Positions 1-6,938 of a DNA stretch of 28,977 nt are shown here, one piece after another. Source of the DNA: a virus. Numbering within the stretch: the first letter of the stretch is position 1; each line of letters begins with the position of its first letter. The translations under genes were made by a program, and so were the position numbers. The notes under the pieces were generated by a model. It did no database searches, was not told the origin of the DNA, and worked only from the letters and a program-made list of their open reading frames with translations. The stretch is from IMG/VR virus record IMGVR_UViG_3300034106_003220, positions 1-28,977 of that record, one strand, 5' to 3'.

Positions 1-170
1 ACCTGCTCGATGGCCTCAAGGCGATGACCTCGGACCAGGTGCTGCTGCGCTGCAACGCCCCCACCACCCCCGCCGTGCTCTCCCCCAGCGGCGACGAGAA
101 CGACTTCACCTACCTGGTGATGCCGATAGTGGCGCGGGACATCCTGAAGGCCTCCCAGGTCAGGGCTTGA
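1..170 (+). CDS. dnaN: DNA polymerase III beta subunit (sliding clamp), C-terminal fragment
   Basis: The reading frame enters from the left edge (codons start at base 3) and ends at TGA 168-170, giving the last 55 residues. They contain LLDGLKAM, LLRCNAPTTPAVLSP and FTYLVMP, the end of a beta-clamp third domain; the final LVMP is the conserved element that normally lies within a few residues of the C-terminus. The clamp is a ring-shaped dimer that holds the replicative polymerase on DNA. The wording is closest to my recollection of cyanobacterial DnaN. Here about 14 extra residues follow MP, where bacterial clamps stop after about 3 to 5, so the tail is unusual. The gene lies next to a phage early operon and could be phage-borne or a flanking host gene. 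The family call is firm; ownership is not. Confidence 0.85.
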   Translation, partial: LLDGLKAMTSDQVLLRCNAPTTPAVLSPSGDENDFTYLVMPIVARDILKASQVRA

Positions 171-295
171 TGTGGCGCTATTGTTTTCCTCTCGCCTCGG
201 CGAGCTGCCTGCGGGGAGTGCTTCAGCTCCTCAAACGCCGCAGTGCTGACAGAGCTGCGGATACGGCAGAACGGGGGGGTCCGCGCGGGCCCCTC

Positions 296-325
296 TTGAC
301 ACCACCCCATCAGGTGGATTATTGT
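296..325 (+). promoter_or_regulatory. Putative sigma70-type promoter of the early operon
   Basis: A perfect -35 hexamer TTGACA (296-301) is followed after 18 bases by TATTGT (320-325), a 4/6 match to the -10 consensus. It lies about 60 bases before the first small gene and points into the early cluster. The spacer holds a short inverted repeat, CCACC (302-306) and GGTGG (313-317). The call rests on consensus matching alone. Confidence 0.5.
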
Positions 326-332
326 TGATCCA

Positions 333-342
333 TCACCGGTGA
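333..342. promoter_or_regulatory. 10-bp perfect palindrome, candidate operator
   Basis: TCACCGGTGA is a perfect 10-bp palindrome starting 8 bases past the putative -10 box, about where transcription would begin. A dimeric repressor bound here would block the early promoter. No second copy was noticed in the window and no repressor gene is visible, so the role is an inference from position and symmetry. Confidence 0.35.
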
Positions 343-382
343 GGCCTGAGCGCCCCGGCGATCAACCCCAAGCTTTCCAACC

Positions 383-763
383 ATGAACACCACCGCCCGC
401 GCGGCGCGATTCGTTGCCGTCGCCTGCGTTTTTATCTGCCTACTTCTCCTGAGGGCCGCCCGCTTCACCTGGGCCCATCGGGAACAGATTCGCGCTGCCG
501 CGATCACAGCCTACGCCGCTTGCCGCCTGGCGGCCGAGTGGGCCTGGGAGCGTCGGTCTGCCTGCCTCGTTGCCGCAGTTGCCGCCTGTGACGCCGGCCG
601 CCTGTGCCGGGCTGAGCTGGAGGCCCTTAGCGCCCGCTCCGCTGAGCTGGTGCACGCGCAACCAATGCCGGCCCTAGCCCCGATCTTGGCGCCACTGGTG
701 GCCCTGCGCGAGGCGCTGGAGCGCCTGGTGACGCGGTTGTATCCAGGCGCTGCGATCGGCTGA
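383..763 (+). CDS. Hypothetical small membrane protein
   Basis: This 126-residue protein begins MNTTARAARF and has one clear hydrophobic segment at about residues 9-23 (FVAVACVFICLLLL), followed by alanine-, arginine- and leucine-rich helices to the end. That suggests an N-terminal membrane anchor or uncleaved signal with a helical cytoplasmic part. It is the first gene after the putative early promoter, and the 212-base leader before it holds no other supported gene. No family was recognised. Cysteines are unusually common (six). No Shine-Dalgarno sequence is obvious. An opposite-strand ORF covers the same bases but has the low-complexity look of a shadow. Confidence 0.6.
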   Translation: MNTTARAARFVAVACVFICLLLLRAARFTWAHREQIRAAAITAYAACRLAAEWAWERRSACLVAAVAACDAGRLCRAELEALSARSAELVHAQPMPALAPILAPLVALREALERLVTRLYPGAAIG

Positions 764-779
764 GCTGGTGCAAGGAAAA

Positions 780-804
780 TCCCCTGGGAGCTCACGCCAG
801 GGGA
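780..804 (+). other. Hairpin between the first two early genes
   Basis: TCCCCTGG (780-787) and CCAGGGGA (797-804) form a perfect 8-bp stem with a 9-base loop, 14 bases after the stop of the membrane-protein gene. No T-run follows on the + strand, so a simple intrinsic terminator is unlikely. It could be an mRNA stability or attenuation element before the coupled gene run. Confidence 0.45.
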
Positions 805-825
805 CACCGCTCCACCGCAAGGAGC

Positions 826-1443
826 ATGCCCTTGCGCCTCAAGCTGTTGCGACTGCGCAACCGCTGCGCTACTGTTTGCACAACCGAACACCAACCCACC
901 ATGCTCCGCACCCCCATGGCCCTACCGCTGGCAAGTTGCCAGCCGGGCGCGATTCACAGAACCCTCTACGGCCGGGCCTGGCATGGCCACGGCGACAGGG
1001 TGAACCCTGACACTCAGATGTTCGAGGAGGCCCAGTTCACCCTGACCGGCACCCCCCGCCCGGGGGATGACCTTTGGATTGATGCCAACGCCATTGGTAT
1101 CCCAGGTGCCGCCCTTCAGCCCTGGCCAACCCTTGACGATCTTGAGCGTGGGATCGCTGAATGCCGCGCTGCCCTGGCGAGCACCCCACGGTTCCACGCC
1201 GCAGCCGCCAGGGCAGTAGCCGGGACAGCGTGCTGGAGGGCTCAGCGGGCTGTCCAGGAGGCTCGTATTGCCGTTGCTGAGGCGGAAGCAGCCGCCGAAC
1301 GGGAGCGGCAGGAGGAGGTTCAGCGAGGCGAGGACTGGCTTGCGGCTATGGACGCCGCAAAGGATCAGCCCGACCTCAGCGACCTCAGCTGGGATGAGCA
1401 CCCAGCCCTTACTCCCGCCCAATGCAATCCAAGTCTGCGATGA
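826..1443 (+). CDS. Hypothetical phage early protein with a charged coiled-coil C-terminus
   Basis: The protein is 205 residues from ATG 826, or 180 from ATG 901. The start is unsure: AAGGAG (819-824) sits only one base before ATG 826, too close for a normal ribosome site, and the first 25 codons look atypical. The middle (TPRPGDDLWIDANAIG) resembles a compact beta segment. Residues about 140-175 are rich in Glu, Arg and Ala and probably form a helix or coiled coil. The stop overlaps the next start as ATGA. No family was recognised; the reading frame is supported by its place in a run of coupled genes. Confidence 0.6.
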   Translation: MPLRLKLLRLRNRCATVCTTEHQPTMLRTPMALPLASCQPGAIHRTLYGRAWHGHGDRVNPDTQMFEEAQFTLTGTPRPGDDLWIDANAIGIPGAALQPWPTLDDLERGIAECRAALASTPRFHAAAARAVAGTACWRAQRAVQEARIAVAEAEAAAERERQEEVQRGEDWLAAMDAAKDQPDLSDLSWDEHPALTPAQCNPSLR

Positions 1444-2540
1444 CACTCACCACAGCGCCAGATCCGACTCAACCCGGCCCCGATTGGGAAGGACCGGAGC
1501 CAGAGACCGCAGCCCTCGTTCCAGTCCACGAAGCTAAGGCCATCACCAAATGGGAGGCCTTGGCGCATCGGATCGCCAAGGCCTCCCAGGAGGCCGAAGG
1601 GAAGGTGTTCCACTACCGAACGCCAAGCGACAACGAAGCCGCCCGTTCTTACATCGCGAACCTCCGCCGGCTGAAGGGCGACATCGAGCGAGCCCGCGAG
1701 GATGCCAAAGCCGTGCATCTACAGCGTGGCCGCGAAGTGGACAGCACCGCCAAGGACCTCAAGTCGGCCGTCCAAGACCTAATCGAGCCCCATCAGCGCG
1801 AACTGGACAAAATCGTTGCCGAGGAGAAGTTCCGGATCGCCCAGCACCGCGGCACCCTCGATCGCATCGCCGCCCTGGCCGAGGGGGTGACCACCAGCGC
1901 CGAGGCTGAGGCCCGCCTGCAGCAGCTCGCCACCATCGACACCAGCGGCCTGGAAGATTTCCGCGCTGCTGGCGAGGCCCGCCATGCCGAAGCCGAAGCG
2001 CAGCTGCTGACGCTCCGCGACACCCTGCGCCAGCAGGAGGCCGATCAGGCCGAGCTGGCGGCCCTCCGCGCCGATCGCGCCGCCAGGGAACAGGCCGAGC
2101 GTGATGAGCGCATTCGGCAGGAGGCCGTTGAGGCCGAGCGCCAGCAAGCCGCCGAAGCCGCTCAGCGCGCGGAAGCCGAGCGCCAGGCCGAGCAAAAACG
2201 GCAACGCCTGGAAGCGGAGGGGCAAGCCAACAGGGAGCGGGAAAAAGCCCGGGCCGCCCTTGCCGCCGCCGAAACCGCCCGCCAGGCCCAGGAGGCAGCC
2301 GAGCAGCGGGAGCGCGAGGCCATCGCTACCGCAGAGGCCGCCCGCGCCGCAGAGGAAGCCCGCCAGGCAGCAGAGGCCCTCCGGATCCAGCAAGCGGAGG
2401 AGGCTCAGCGCCTGCGCCGCAATGCGCTATGCGATGAGCTGACTGCCTTGATTGAGCAGCACAAGCCATCAAAGCTTGCCGAGCTAATCATCAGCGGCGA
2501 GCTTCATCCTGCGATCACCATCGACTGGAGCAAGGTATGA
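1440..2540 (+). CDS. TolA-like coiled-coil phage protein
   Basis: This is a 366-residue protein from ATG 1440, whose ATGA overlaps the upstream stop; an in-frame ATG at 1422 would add six residues. Residues about 30-110 carry the layout of a phage family that contains RRLKGDIERAREDAKAVHL and a following DL-E-PHQRELDKI helix. The centre (about 190-330) is a long Ala/Glu/Arg/Gln coiled coil, which draws database labels such as TolA. The end, KLAELIISGELHPAITIDW, is a small folded cap of the kind seen in those proteins. In other phages such genes sit near recombination or single-strand-annealing genes, but the function is unknown. It is cytoplasmic, with no signal or membrane segment. Confidence 0.75.
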   Translation: MTLTTAPDPTQPGPDWEGPEPETAALVPVHEAKAITKWEALAHRIAKASQEAEGKVFHYRTPSDNEAARSYIANLRRLKGDIERAREDAKAVHLQRGREVDSTAKDLKSAVQDLIEPHQRELDKIVAEEKFRIAQHRGTLDRIAALAEGVTTSAEAEARLQQLATIDTSGLEDFRAAGEARHAEAEAQLLTLRDTLRQQEADQAELAALRADRAAREQAERDERIRQEAVEAERQQAAEAAQRAEAERQAEQKRQRLEAEGQANREREKARAALAAAETARQAQEAAEQREREAIATAEAARAAEEARQAAEALRIQQAEEAQRLRRNALCDELTALIEQHKPSKLAELIISGELHPAITIDWSKV

Positions 2541-2872
2541 ACAACACCGAAACTGAAATCGACGGGCTCCTCCAAGCCCTAAGCATCATCTGCCCCAACC
2601 GCCCCGGCGACACCCTCAACGCCCCATTGGTGCGGCGGCTGCATCTCCTATTCCAGGCCGCCAGGGCCATTGCGGCAGCCTTGCCGGACAACGGCGGGCT
2701 TGGTGTGGCCGATGCTGCTGACCTCACCGTGCAGGCCTACGCCACGGCCGACCACGTACGCGCCAATGCGAACCAGCATCTCCCCCCGACCACCAACCTG
2801 GCGGGGATTATTCAGCTCCCCGCCGGCTATTCGCTTCACAGGTTCAGCGAAGCCGCCGCAGAGGCCCGATGA
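2537..2872 (+). CDS. Hypothetical early protein
   Basis: The 111-residue protein starts at an ATG that overlaps the coiled-coil gene's stop as ATGA, and its own stop overlaps the next start the same way, which strongly supports the frame. Residues about 10-45 look helical (RRLHLLFQAARAIAAALP). The C-terminus reads LPAGYSLHRFSEAAAEAR. No membrane segment, metal site or known motif is visible. It was not recognised. Confidence 0.65.
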   Translation: MNNTETEIDGLLQALSIICPNRPGDTLNAPLVRRLHLLFQAARAIAAALPDNGGLGVADAADLTVQAYATADHVRANANQHLPPTTNLAGIIQLPAGYSLHRFSEAAAEAR

Positions 2873-2994
2873 CAGACACCTGCACCATGATCGCAGCAGC
2901 GATCATGCTCACCACATCACTATCCGCCGTTGCTGGCGGCCTGGTGTTGGTGTTCCTGGTTAACCACATCGCCACCCCCGAAACCAATGCTTAA
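2869..2994 (+). CDS. Small single-pass membrane protein (41 aa)
   Basis: This short frame begins at ATG 2869, overlapping the upstream TGA as ATGA, and ends at TAA 2992-2994. It encodes 41 residues with a polar start (MTDTCTM) and an almost continuous hydrophobic stretch at about residues 8-31, then HIATPETNA. The overlap at both ends (8 bases with the dCTP deaminase start) places it in the coupled run and argues that it is translated. Function is unknown; small phage membrane proteins can act in host takeover or superinfection control, but nothing here shows that. Confidence 0.55.
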   Translation: MTDTCTMIAAAIMLTTSLSAVAGGLVLVFLVNHIATPETNA

Positions 2995-3598
2995 AAACGA
3001 TCACTGGATCAAGAAGCAAGCCGCCGCCGGCATGATTGCGCCGTTTGAGCCGCGCCTGGTGCGGGAGGTGACGTACGAAGACCGGGATGCGATGGTGTCA
3101 CGCCAGCGCCCCGTCCTCAGCTACGGCACCAGCTCCTACGGCTACGACCTGCGCCTCTCGGAGAAGGAGTTCCTGATCTTCCGCCACGTCCCCGGCACGG
3201 TGATGAACCCCAAGCGGTTCAACCCCGACAACCTGGAACACACGCCACTGCATCACGACGCAGATGGCGACTATTTCATCCTGCCGGCCCATTCCTACGG
3301 GCTTGGCGTGGCCCTGGAGCGCCTGCGGGTTCCCGCCACGACCACGGTGATCTGCCTGGGCAAGAGCACCTACGCCCGCCTCGGCATCATCGTCAACACC
3401 ACCCCGGCCGAGGCCAGCTGGGAGGGGCACCTAACCCTTGAGTTCAGCAACTCCAGCGGCGCCGACTGCCGCGTCTACGCCAACGAAGGCGTGTGTCAAC
3501 TGCTGTTCTTCGAGGGGGAACCATGCGAGACCACCTATCAGGATCGGGCTGGCAAATATCAGGGTCAGGGTGAACATGTCGTTGTGGCTAAGGTTTGA
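2987..3598 (+). CDS. dcd: dCTP deaminase
   Basis: The 203-residue protein starts at ATG 2987 (MLKNDHWI), 8 bases inside the previous gene. It deaminates dCTP to dUTP, feeding dTTP synthesis in the cytoplasm; the family forms trimers with the dUTPase fold. Visible signatures are SSYGYDLRLS (about 49-58), the substrate-site segment GKSTYARLG (about 125-133), and WEGHLTLEFSNSS with the catalytic glutamate at about E152. The length and the MNPKRFNP insertion match cyanobacterial enzymes better than the shorter E. coli form. No fused dUTPase motif was found, so the product is probably dUTP. Upstream in-frame TTG starts are rejected because they would cover the 41-aa gene. It probably tunes the nucleotide pool during phage replication. 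Confidence 0.93.
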   Translation: MLKNDHWIKKQAAAGMIAPFEPRLVREVTYEDRDAMVSRQRPVLSYGTSSYGYDLRLSEKEFLIFRHVPGTVMNPKRFNPDNLEHTPLHHDADGDYFILPAHSYGLGVALERLRVPATTTVICLGKSTYARLGIIVNTTPAEASWEGHLTLEFSNSSGADCRVYANEGVCQLLFFEGEPCETTYQDRAGKYQGQGEHVVVAKV

Positions 3599-3861
3599 TG
3601 ATGACAAGTATTATCGAACGCATCCTGAAGCGTTTTGGATACATTAAGCTAACAGCGTCAGCGGATGATACTGACGGTTGGATCCGATCCAGGCTTCCAA
3701 CCGAAGCCGATGCCGATGAGGATGGCGATGTTTACATCAAATGCAGAGCTGTTTACCATAGCAGGCTTGCATGGGGATGGAGGAATAGTGGCGCCGCGTG
3801 CATTAACTACAAACAGATCGTTCCTTTTCAACCATGGAAACCAATGAGCGGCAAATCATGA
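3598..3861 (+). CDS. Hypothetical phage protein
   Basis: The 87-residue protein starts at ATG 3598, sharing one base with the dcd stop (TGATG); a second ATG follows directly. It contains RLPTEADADEDGDVYI (about 32-47) and ends with IVPFQPWKP. This layout, a 'PTEADAD..GDV' strand and a closing 'PW.P', recalls a small, widespread phage family of unknown function. The gene is visibly less GC-rich than its neighbours. The stop overlaps the next start as ATGA. Confidence 0.65.
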   Translation: MMTSIIERILKRFGYIKLTASADDTDGWIRSRLPTEADADEDGDVYIKCRAVYHSRLAWGWRNSGAACINYKQIVPFQPWKPMSGKS

Positions 3862-4811
3862 ACATTCTATACAGGGCAACAAAGTCCGAATGGGAGATTG
3901 TCCGCCGCAAGGCCAAAAACGATTGCGCAACGGATTCCGTCCTCCTTGAAGTAGCCGACCGCGTTACCGCCCTAGAAGAGGATGATCACAAACAGCGCCT
4001 TGTTGCTTTGCATCACGAACAGCGCATCGCCGCCCTGGAAGCCGCCGCCACCACACAGCCAGCGCCCGCCGCCGACCATTTCCGTGGCGTCACGGAAATG
4101 GTGGCCACGGATGAGGAGCTGATCGAGACGTTTTACGTAGGCGCACGTGGCGCTTCGGCGATCCCAGGCTTTCGCGCCGTCTACGACCACGGCCGCCAGC
4201 ACAGCGCCCAGCCCCGCCAGAAAGAGGAAATGGTTCCCGTGCTGTGGGTACGGAGAAAACCCGGTCTAGGTTGCAATGCCTCGGTTCTCGCATGGATCCC
4301 CAGCGTCGAAGATCTACCCATTGGGGAATACATTCTGTACGCCTTCCCTGGCGCAGCCCAGCCCCGCCAGGAGGAGCCTCCCGCCCCGTCACCCACCTAC
4401 GAGCTCACCGACGTAGCCCCTTTGCTCTGGGTGTTGTTTAATCACCTGGGTGCAGGCAGCCCGGTAGGACAGCCCATCAGGCGCTACCTGGGCATGGGGC
4501 AGCACGACCGCATGACCGACAAGCAAATGGACGCGGCAACCCGCTGGGCCCGTGAATCAATGAGCGTTCAGGATTGCCTAGACGGCATCCCTGTCCACGG
4601 GTCGGCCACCGTTGAGCCCACCCCACCGCCTTCGCCTGCTGGTGATCCAGTGGCGGTGCCGTCGGGGCTTGTTGAGCGCGTGCTCAGACGGCTACCGTCC
4701 GGCACTGATCCCGTGTTCGCCCGTCAAGCGATACTTGAAATTGCGGAATGGGCCGATGAAGAGGGCTTATTTCGCACCAGACGCAGGCTGCGTGAAGAGG
4801 CTGACCGATGA
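3858..4811 (+). CDS. Hypothetical early protein with repeated linker motif
   Basis: From ATG 3858 (ATGA overlap) the product has 317 residues; an in-frame ATG at 3834 would add eight. The N-terminal 60 residues are helical and charged. The middle has EELIETFYVGARG and a strand segment VPVLWVRRKPGL. Residues about 170-320 include TDKQMDAATRWARESM and RQAILEIAEWADEEG, both likely helices. The linkers HSAQPRQKEE and GAAQPRQEEP come from an exact 15-base direct repeat (4206-4220 and 4356-4370), which suggests modular duplication. No catalytic motif was recognised. Its stop overlaps the next gene. Confidence 0.65.
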   Translation: MNILYRATKSEWEIVRRKAKNDCATDSVLLEVADRVTALEEDDHKQRLVALHHEQRIAALEAAATTQPAPAADHFRGVTEMVATDEELIETFYVGARGASAIPGFRAVYDHGRQHSAQPRQKEEMVPVLWVRRKPGLGCNASVLAWIPSVEDLPIGEYILYAFPGAAQPRQEEPPAPSPTYELTDVAPLLWVLFNHLGAGSPVGQPIRRYLGMGQHDRMTDKQMDAATRWARESMSVQDCLDGIPVHGSATVEPTPPPSPAGDPVAVPSGLVERVLRRLPSGTDPVFARQAILEIAEWADEEGLFRTRRRLREEADR

Positions 4812-5020
4812 CCAGCCCCCTCTCCCCCGCCGCCATCACCGTGGCAGGCGGCTTATTAGCAGCACGGGTGACCTATTCCCCCACCGCTTGGCGACTGGCC
4901 CGCCGCAATGGTGAGCTGATTCTTCAGGCTGGGAGCCGATGGGTGCAGGGCCGTGAGAGCGGCATCGAATGGAACGATGTTCCGACCGTGAACCTGGACG
5001 AGCTGGAGGCCAATCGATGA
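4808..5020 (+). CDS. Hypothetical small protein
   Basis: The 70-residue product starts MTSPLSPAAITVAGG and ends VNLDELEANR. It overlaps its neighbours by ATGA at both ends. A mildly hydrophobic segment occurs near residues 8-22, followed by strand-like RNGELILQAGSRWVQ. No known family was recognised. The coupling at both ends is the main evidence that it is a gene. Confidence 0.6.
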   Translation: MTSPLSPAAITVAGGLLAARVTYSPTAWRLARRNGELILQAGSRWVQGRESGIEWNDVPTVNLDELEANR

Positions 5021-5208
5021 CTAAATCCTTCTCCCCCGCCGCGCAGGCTGTAATGCATGCGTTTATCAATGTTCCGCTGGGTTCTTGCTACTATCCCGCC
5101 TATCGCCGCCGCCAGGTCGCCGCCGCCCTCCGCGCTGCTGCCCACCACCTGCCGAACGATCGCCGCGTGTTGGCCGCCATCGCCGCCAAGCTGGAGGGCG
5201 ACGTCTAG
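5017..5208 (+). CDS. Hypothetical small helical protein
   Basis: The 63-residue product from ATG 5017 (ATGA overlap) reads MTKSFSPAAQAVMHAF and ends VLAAIAAKLEGDV. A start at 4969 is rejected because it would run back into the preceding gene. The pattern 'SPAAQAV..AF', then 'VAAALRAAAH', then 'LAAIAAKLEG' recalls a small helical family that turns up repeatedly in phage and prophage early regions of cyanobacteria; this is from memory and was not checked. Function is unknown. Its TAG shares a base with the next GTG start. Confidence 0.65.
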   Translation: MTKSFSPAAQAVMHAFINVPLGSCYYPAYRRRQVAAALRAAAHHLPNDRRVLAAIAAKLEGDV

Positions 5209-5432
5209 TGAAAACCGTTCCCCTCACGTGCGCTCATTGCGGCTTCCGATCCAGGAAGCATGAATGTGAGCGAACCAGGCGGATCCCATCTGATGTTGGC
5301 CAGGTCAGGATGCACAGTTGCGCACGGTGCCATCGGGTCTGGGAGACGTTCCAGGCCGATCCCGTAAACCTTCCGCCGGGTCGCGTCTCCTGGACGCGGT
5401 CGGGCGTGATCGTGAGTCCTGGTGATGACTGA
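5208..5432 (+). CDS. Small zinc-ribbon-like protein
   Basis: The 74-residue product begins at GTG 5208, which shares the G of the upstream TAG; this coupled start is preferred to upstream starts that would overlap the previous gene. It has two CxxC knuckles, CAHC at residues 7-10 and CARC at about 36-39, with an aromatic HRVWETF segment after the second. That is the layout of a treble-clef or zinc-ribbon protein that binds one zinc ion. Such small phage proteins often bind nucleic acid or the host transcription machinery, but no specific family was recognised. Confidence 0.65.
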   Translation: MKTVPLTCAHCGFRSRKHECERTRRIPSDVGQVRMHSCARCHRVWETFQADPVNLPPGRVSWTRSGVIVSPGDD

Positions 5433-5667
5433 ACCCCGCCGCTTGCTCACCAAGGAAGAGGCGGCCGATGCCTTGGGCGTCAGCGTCAGCCACATCAATC
5501 GCTTGATCGCCGAAGCTGACGCCAACCGTCGCAGCCGCTGGCGGTGGGGCCGTGAGCTGATCAACCTCGCCCCCGTCAACGCCCAGCGCCGGATGGTGCG
5601 GGTGAACGTGGGGGCTATCGTCCCCGGAGCCATACAGAATCAACCCATTGCCACCACCGCGCCATGA
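5425..5667 (+). CDS. Excisionase-like helix-turn-helix protein
   Basis: The 80-residue protein starts at ATG 5425, overlapping the zinc-ribbon gene by 8 bases. Residues about 6-35 (LLTKEEAADALGVSVSHINR) match the MerR/AlpA-type winged helix-turn-helix of phage excisionases: 'T.EEAA..LGVS...I.RLI'. A later basic segment and a short strand (QRRMVRVNVGAIV) could form the wing. Excisionases bend DNA at att sites and push the integrase toward excision; the integrase lies 270 bases away on the opposite strand. It could instead be a transcription regulator of the same fold. The DNA-binding fold is firm, the excisionase role moderate. Confidence 0.72.
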   Translation: MTEPRRLLTKEEAADALGVSVSHINRLIAEADANRRSRWRWGRELINLAPVNAQRRMVRVNVGAIVPGAIQNQPIATTAP

Positions 5668-5936
5668 AGATTGTCATCAACAACGAGTACGGCGGCTACT
5701 CCCTGTCGGAAGCCGCCTATCAAGAGCTTGGCCTTGAGTGGGACGGCTATGGTTTTGCTGGCAAAATCAAACGCAATGATCCCAGTCTTGTTGCCTGCGT
5801 CGAAAAGCTGGGGGAACGCGCAAGCGGCAGCCTTGCATCGTTGATAGTTGTCGAGATTCCCGACGATGTTGAATGGGAAATTGAGAGCTACGACGGCAAC
5901 GAATGGGTTGCTGAGAAGCACAGAACCTGGCGCTGA
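5664..5936 (+). CDS. Conserved phage hypothetical protein
   Basis: The 90-residue product overlaps the helix-turn-helix gene as ATGA and stops at 5936, the base before the integrase stop codon. The N-terminus MKIVINNEYGGYSLSEAA, then KRNDPSLVACVEKLGE, then VEIPDDVEWEIESYDGNEWV define a widespread phage/prophage protein of unknown function. The final residues EWVAEKHRTW are typical. It is small, acidic and soluble, with no membrane segment. The family resemblance is strong although no activity is known. Confidence 0.85.
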   Translation: MKIVINNEYGGYSLSEAAYQELGLEWDGYGFAGKIKRNDPSLVACVEKLGERASGSLASLIVVEIPDDVEWEIESYDGNEWVAEKHRTWR

Positions 5937-6938
5937 TTACTCCCCCATCAACGCCCTCTCCGCCGCCTCCGCCACCGCATGCGGCTGGATGTGCGCCCGG
6001 TAGGTGCGGGAGTGCTGAGTCGCTGAATGCCCCATCAGCCTGGCAGCGGTGTAGATGTCCAACCTGCTACCACCCTCCCGCCACAGCCTGCCGGCAAACG
6101 CATGCCGGAGCGCATAGGGTCGCCACGGGAGGCCTAGCCGGCGCAGCTCCTTGCTCAGCCACTTCGCCACCGCGTCGACCCGATCGTGCGCCGCTCCCTG
6201 GAGGGTTGGCCGCAGCCGCCGATCATGCAGCCGGAACCGATCCACCCACTCGCGAGGCAGCGGGATCACGGTGCGAAAGCCCGTCTTCGTGGCGTCTTGG
6301 ACCTGGCAGTAATCCCGTTCGATCAGCACCGCCCCCTCGATCTCGTGGGGGCGCAAGCCATAGGTGGCCATCATGCCGAAGTACCAGCCGGCTGGCCCCG
6401 CGCTCTCAACCCAGGCCACGATCTGGTCATCGGTTGGAACTGGCACTAGCTCGGCCTGTGAATAGGTTGGAACTGGCATTTCCGGAAACGGCACAGCAGC
6501 CAACCGCGAAAGATGCCGTAGCAGATAGAACAGCTCCTTGTAGCTGCAGCTATTGCGGCTGTAACGCTCAAGTGCTGCGGCAATGCTTTCCGTTGTGCAT
6601 TCACTATCTGGCGGGATCCGTCGAAGTCGCCCCATGTAGTTGATCTCCCACGTGGTCTCACTGGTCCGCCCCAGCACCACCCGAGCTCGGTAGAGCTTGG
6701 CGATTGCCTCCCGCCAGGTCAACCCCTCGGATTGATCGCTCCAGTAGGCCCAGCTGAACGAACCCTCGCGCAGCTGCCGCTCCAGGGTCTGCAGCTGCTT
6801 GGCTGCCGCCCTGCGGTTGACCGGCGTGTCGTCCATCCGCAAGGCGATCCGTGCCTGCGCCAATCCCGGCCGTCCATCACGCCTGGGCACCCTGGCCAGC
6901 AGGTAGAGCCGGCCCCGGTAGATGTTGAGCGATGCCAT
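5937..6938 (-). CDS. int: Tyrosine recombinase / phage integrase
   Basis: The 333-residue protein (MASLNIYRGR) carries out site-specific strand exchange between attP and attB. The catalytic domain shows R196 in ATYGLRPHEI, a likely lysine near K219, R278-H279 in YALRHAFA, H304 in LMGHS and nucleophile Y313 in RTYRAHI. The usual first histidine of HxxR is Tyr275, a tolerated variant in the family. Residues about 70-150 form the core-binding domain, and the first 60 probably recognise arm-type sites. Its stop abuts the convergent early operon with no gap, so the two messages may interfere. Repeats about 60 to 105 bases before its start are candidate binding sites. Confidence 0.95.
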   Translation of the reverse strand: MASLNIYRGRLYLLARVPRRDGRPGLAQARIALRMDDTPVNRRAAAKQLQTLERQLREGSFSWAYWSDQSEGLTWREAIAKLYRARVVLGRTSETTWEINYMGRLRRIPPDSECTTESIAAALERYSRNSCSYKELFYLLRHLSRLAAVPFPEMPVPTYSQAELVPVPTDDQIVAWVESAGPAGWYFGMMATYGLRPHEIEGAVLIERDYCQVQDATKTGFRTVIPLPREWVDRFRLHDRRLRPTLQGAAHDRVDAVAKWLSKELRRLGLPWRPYALRHAFAGRLWREGGSRLDIYTAARLMGHSATQHSRTYRAHIQPHAVAEAAERALMGE

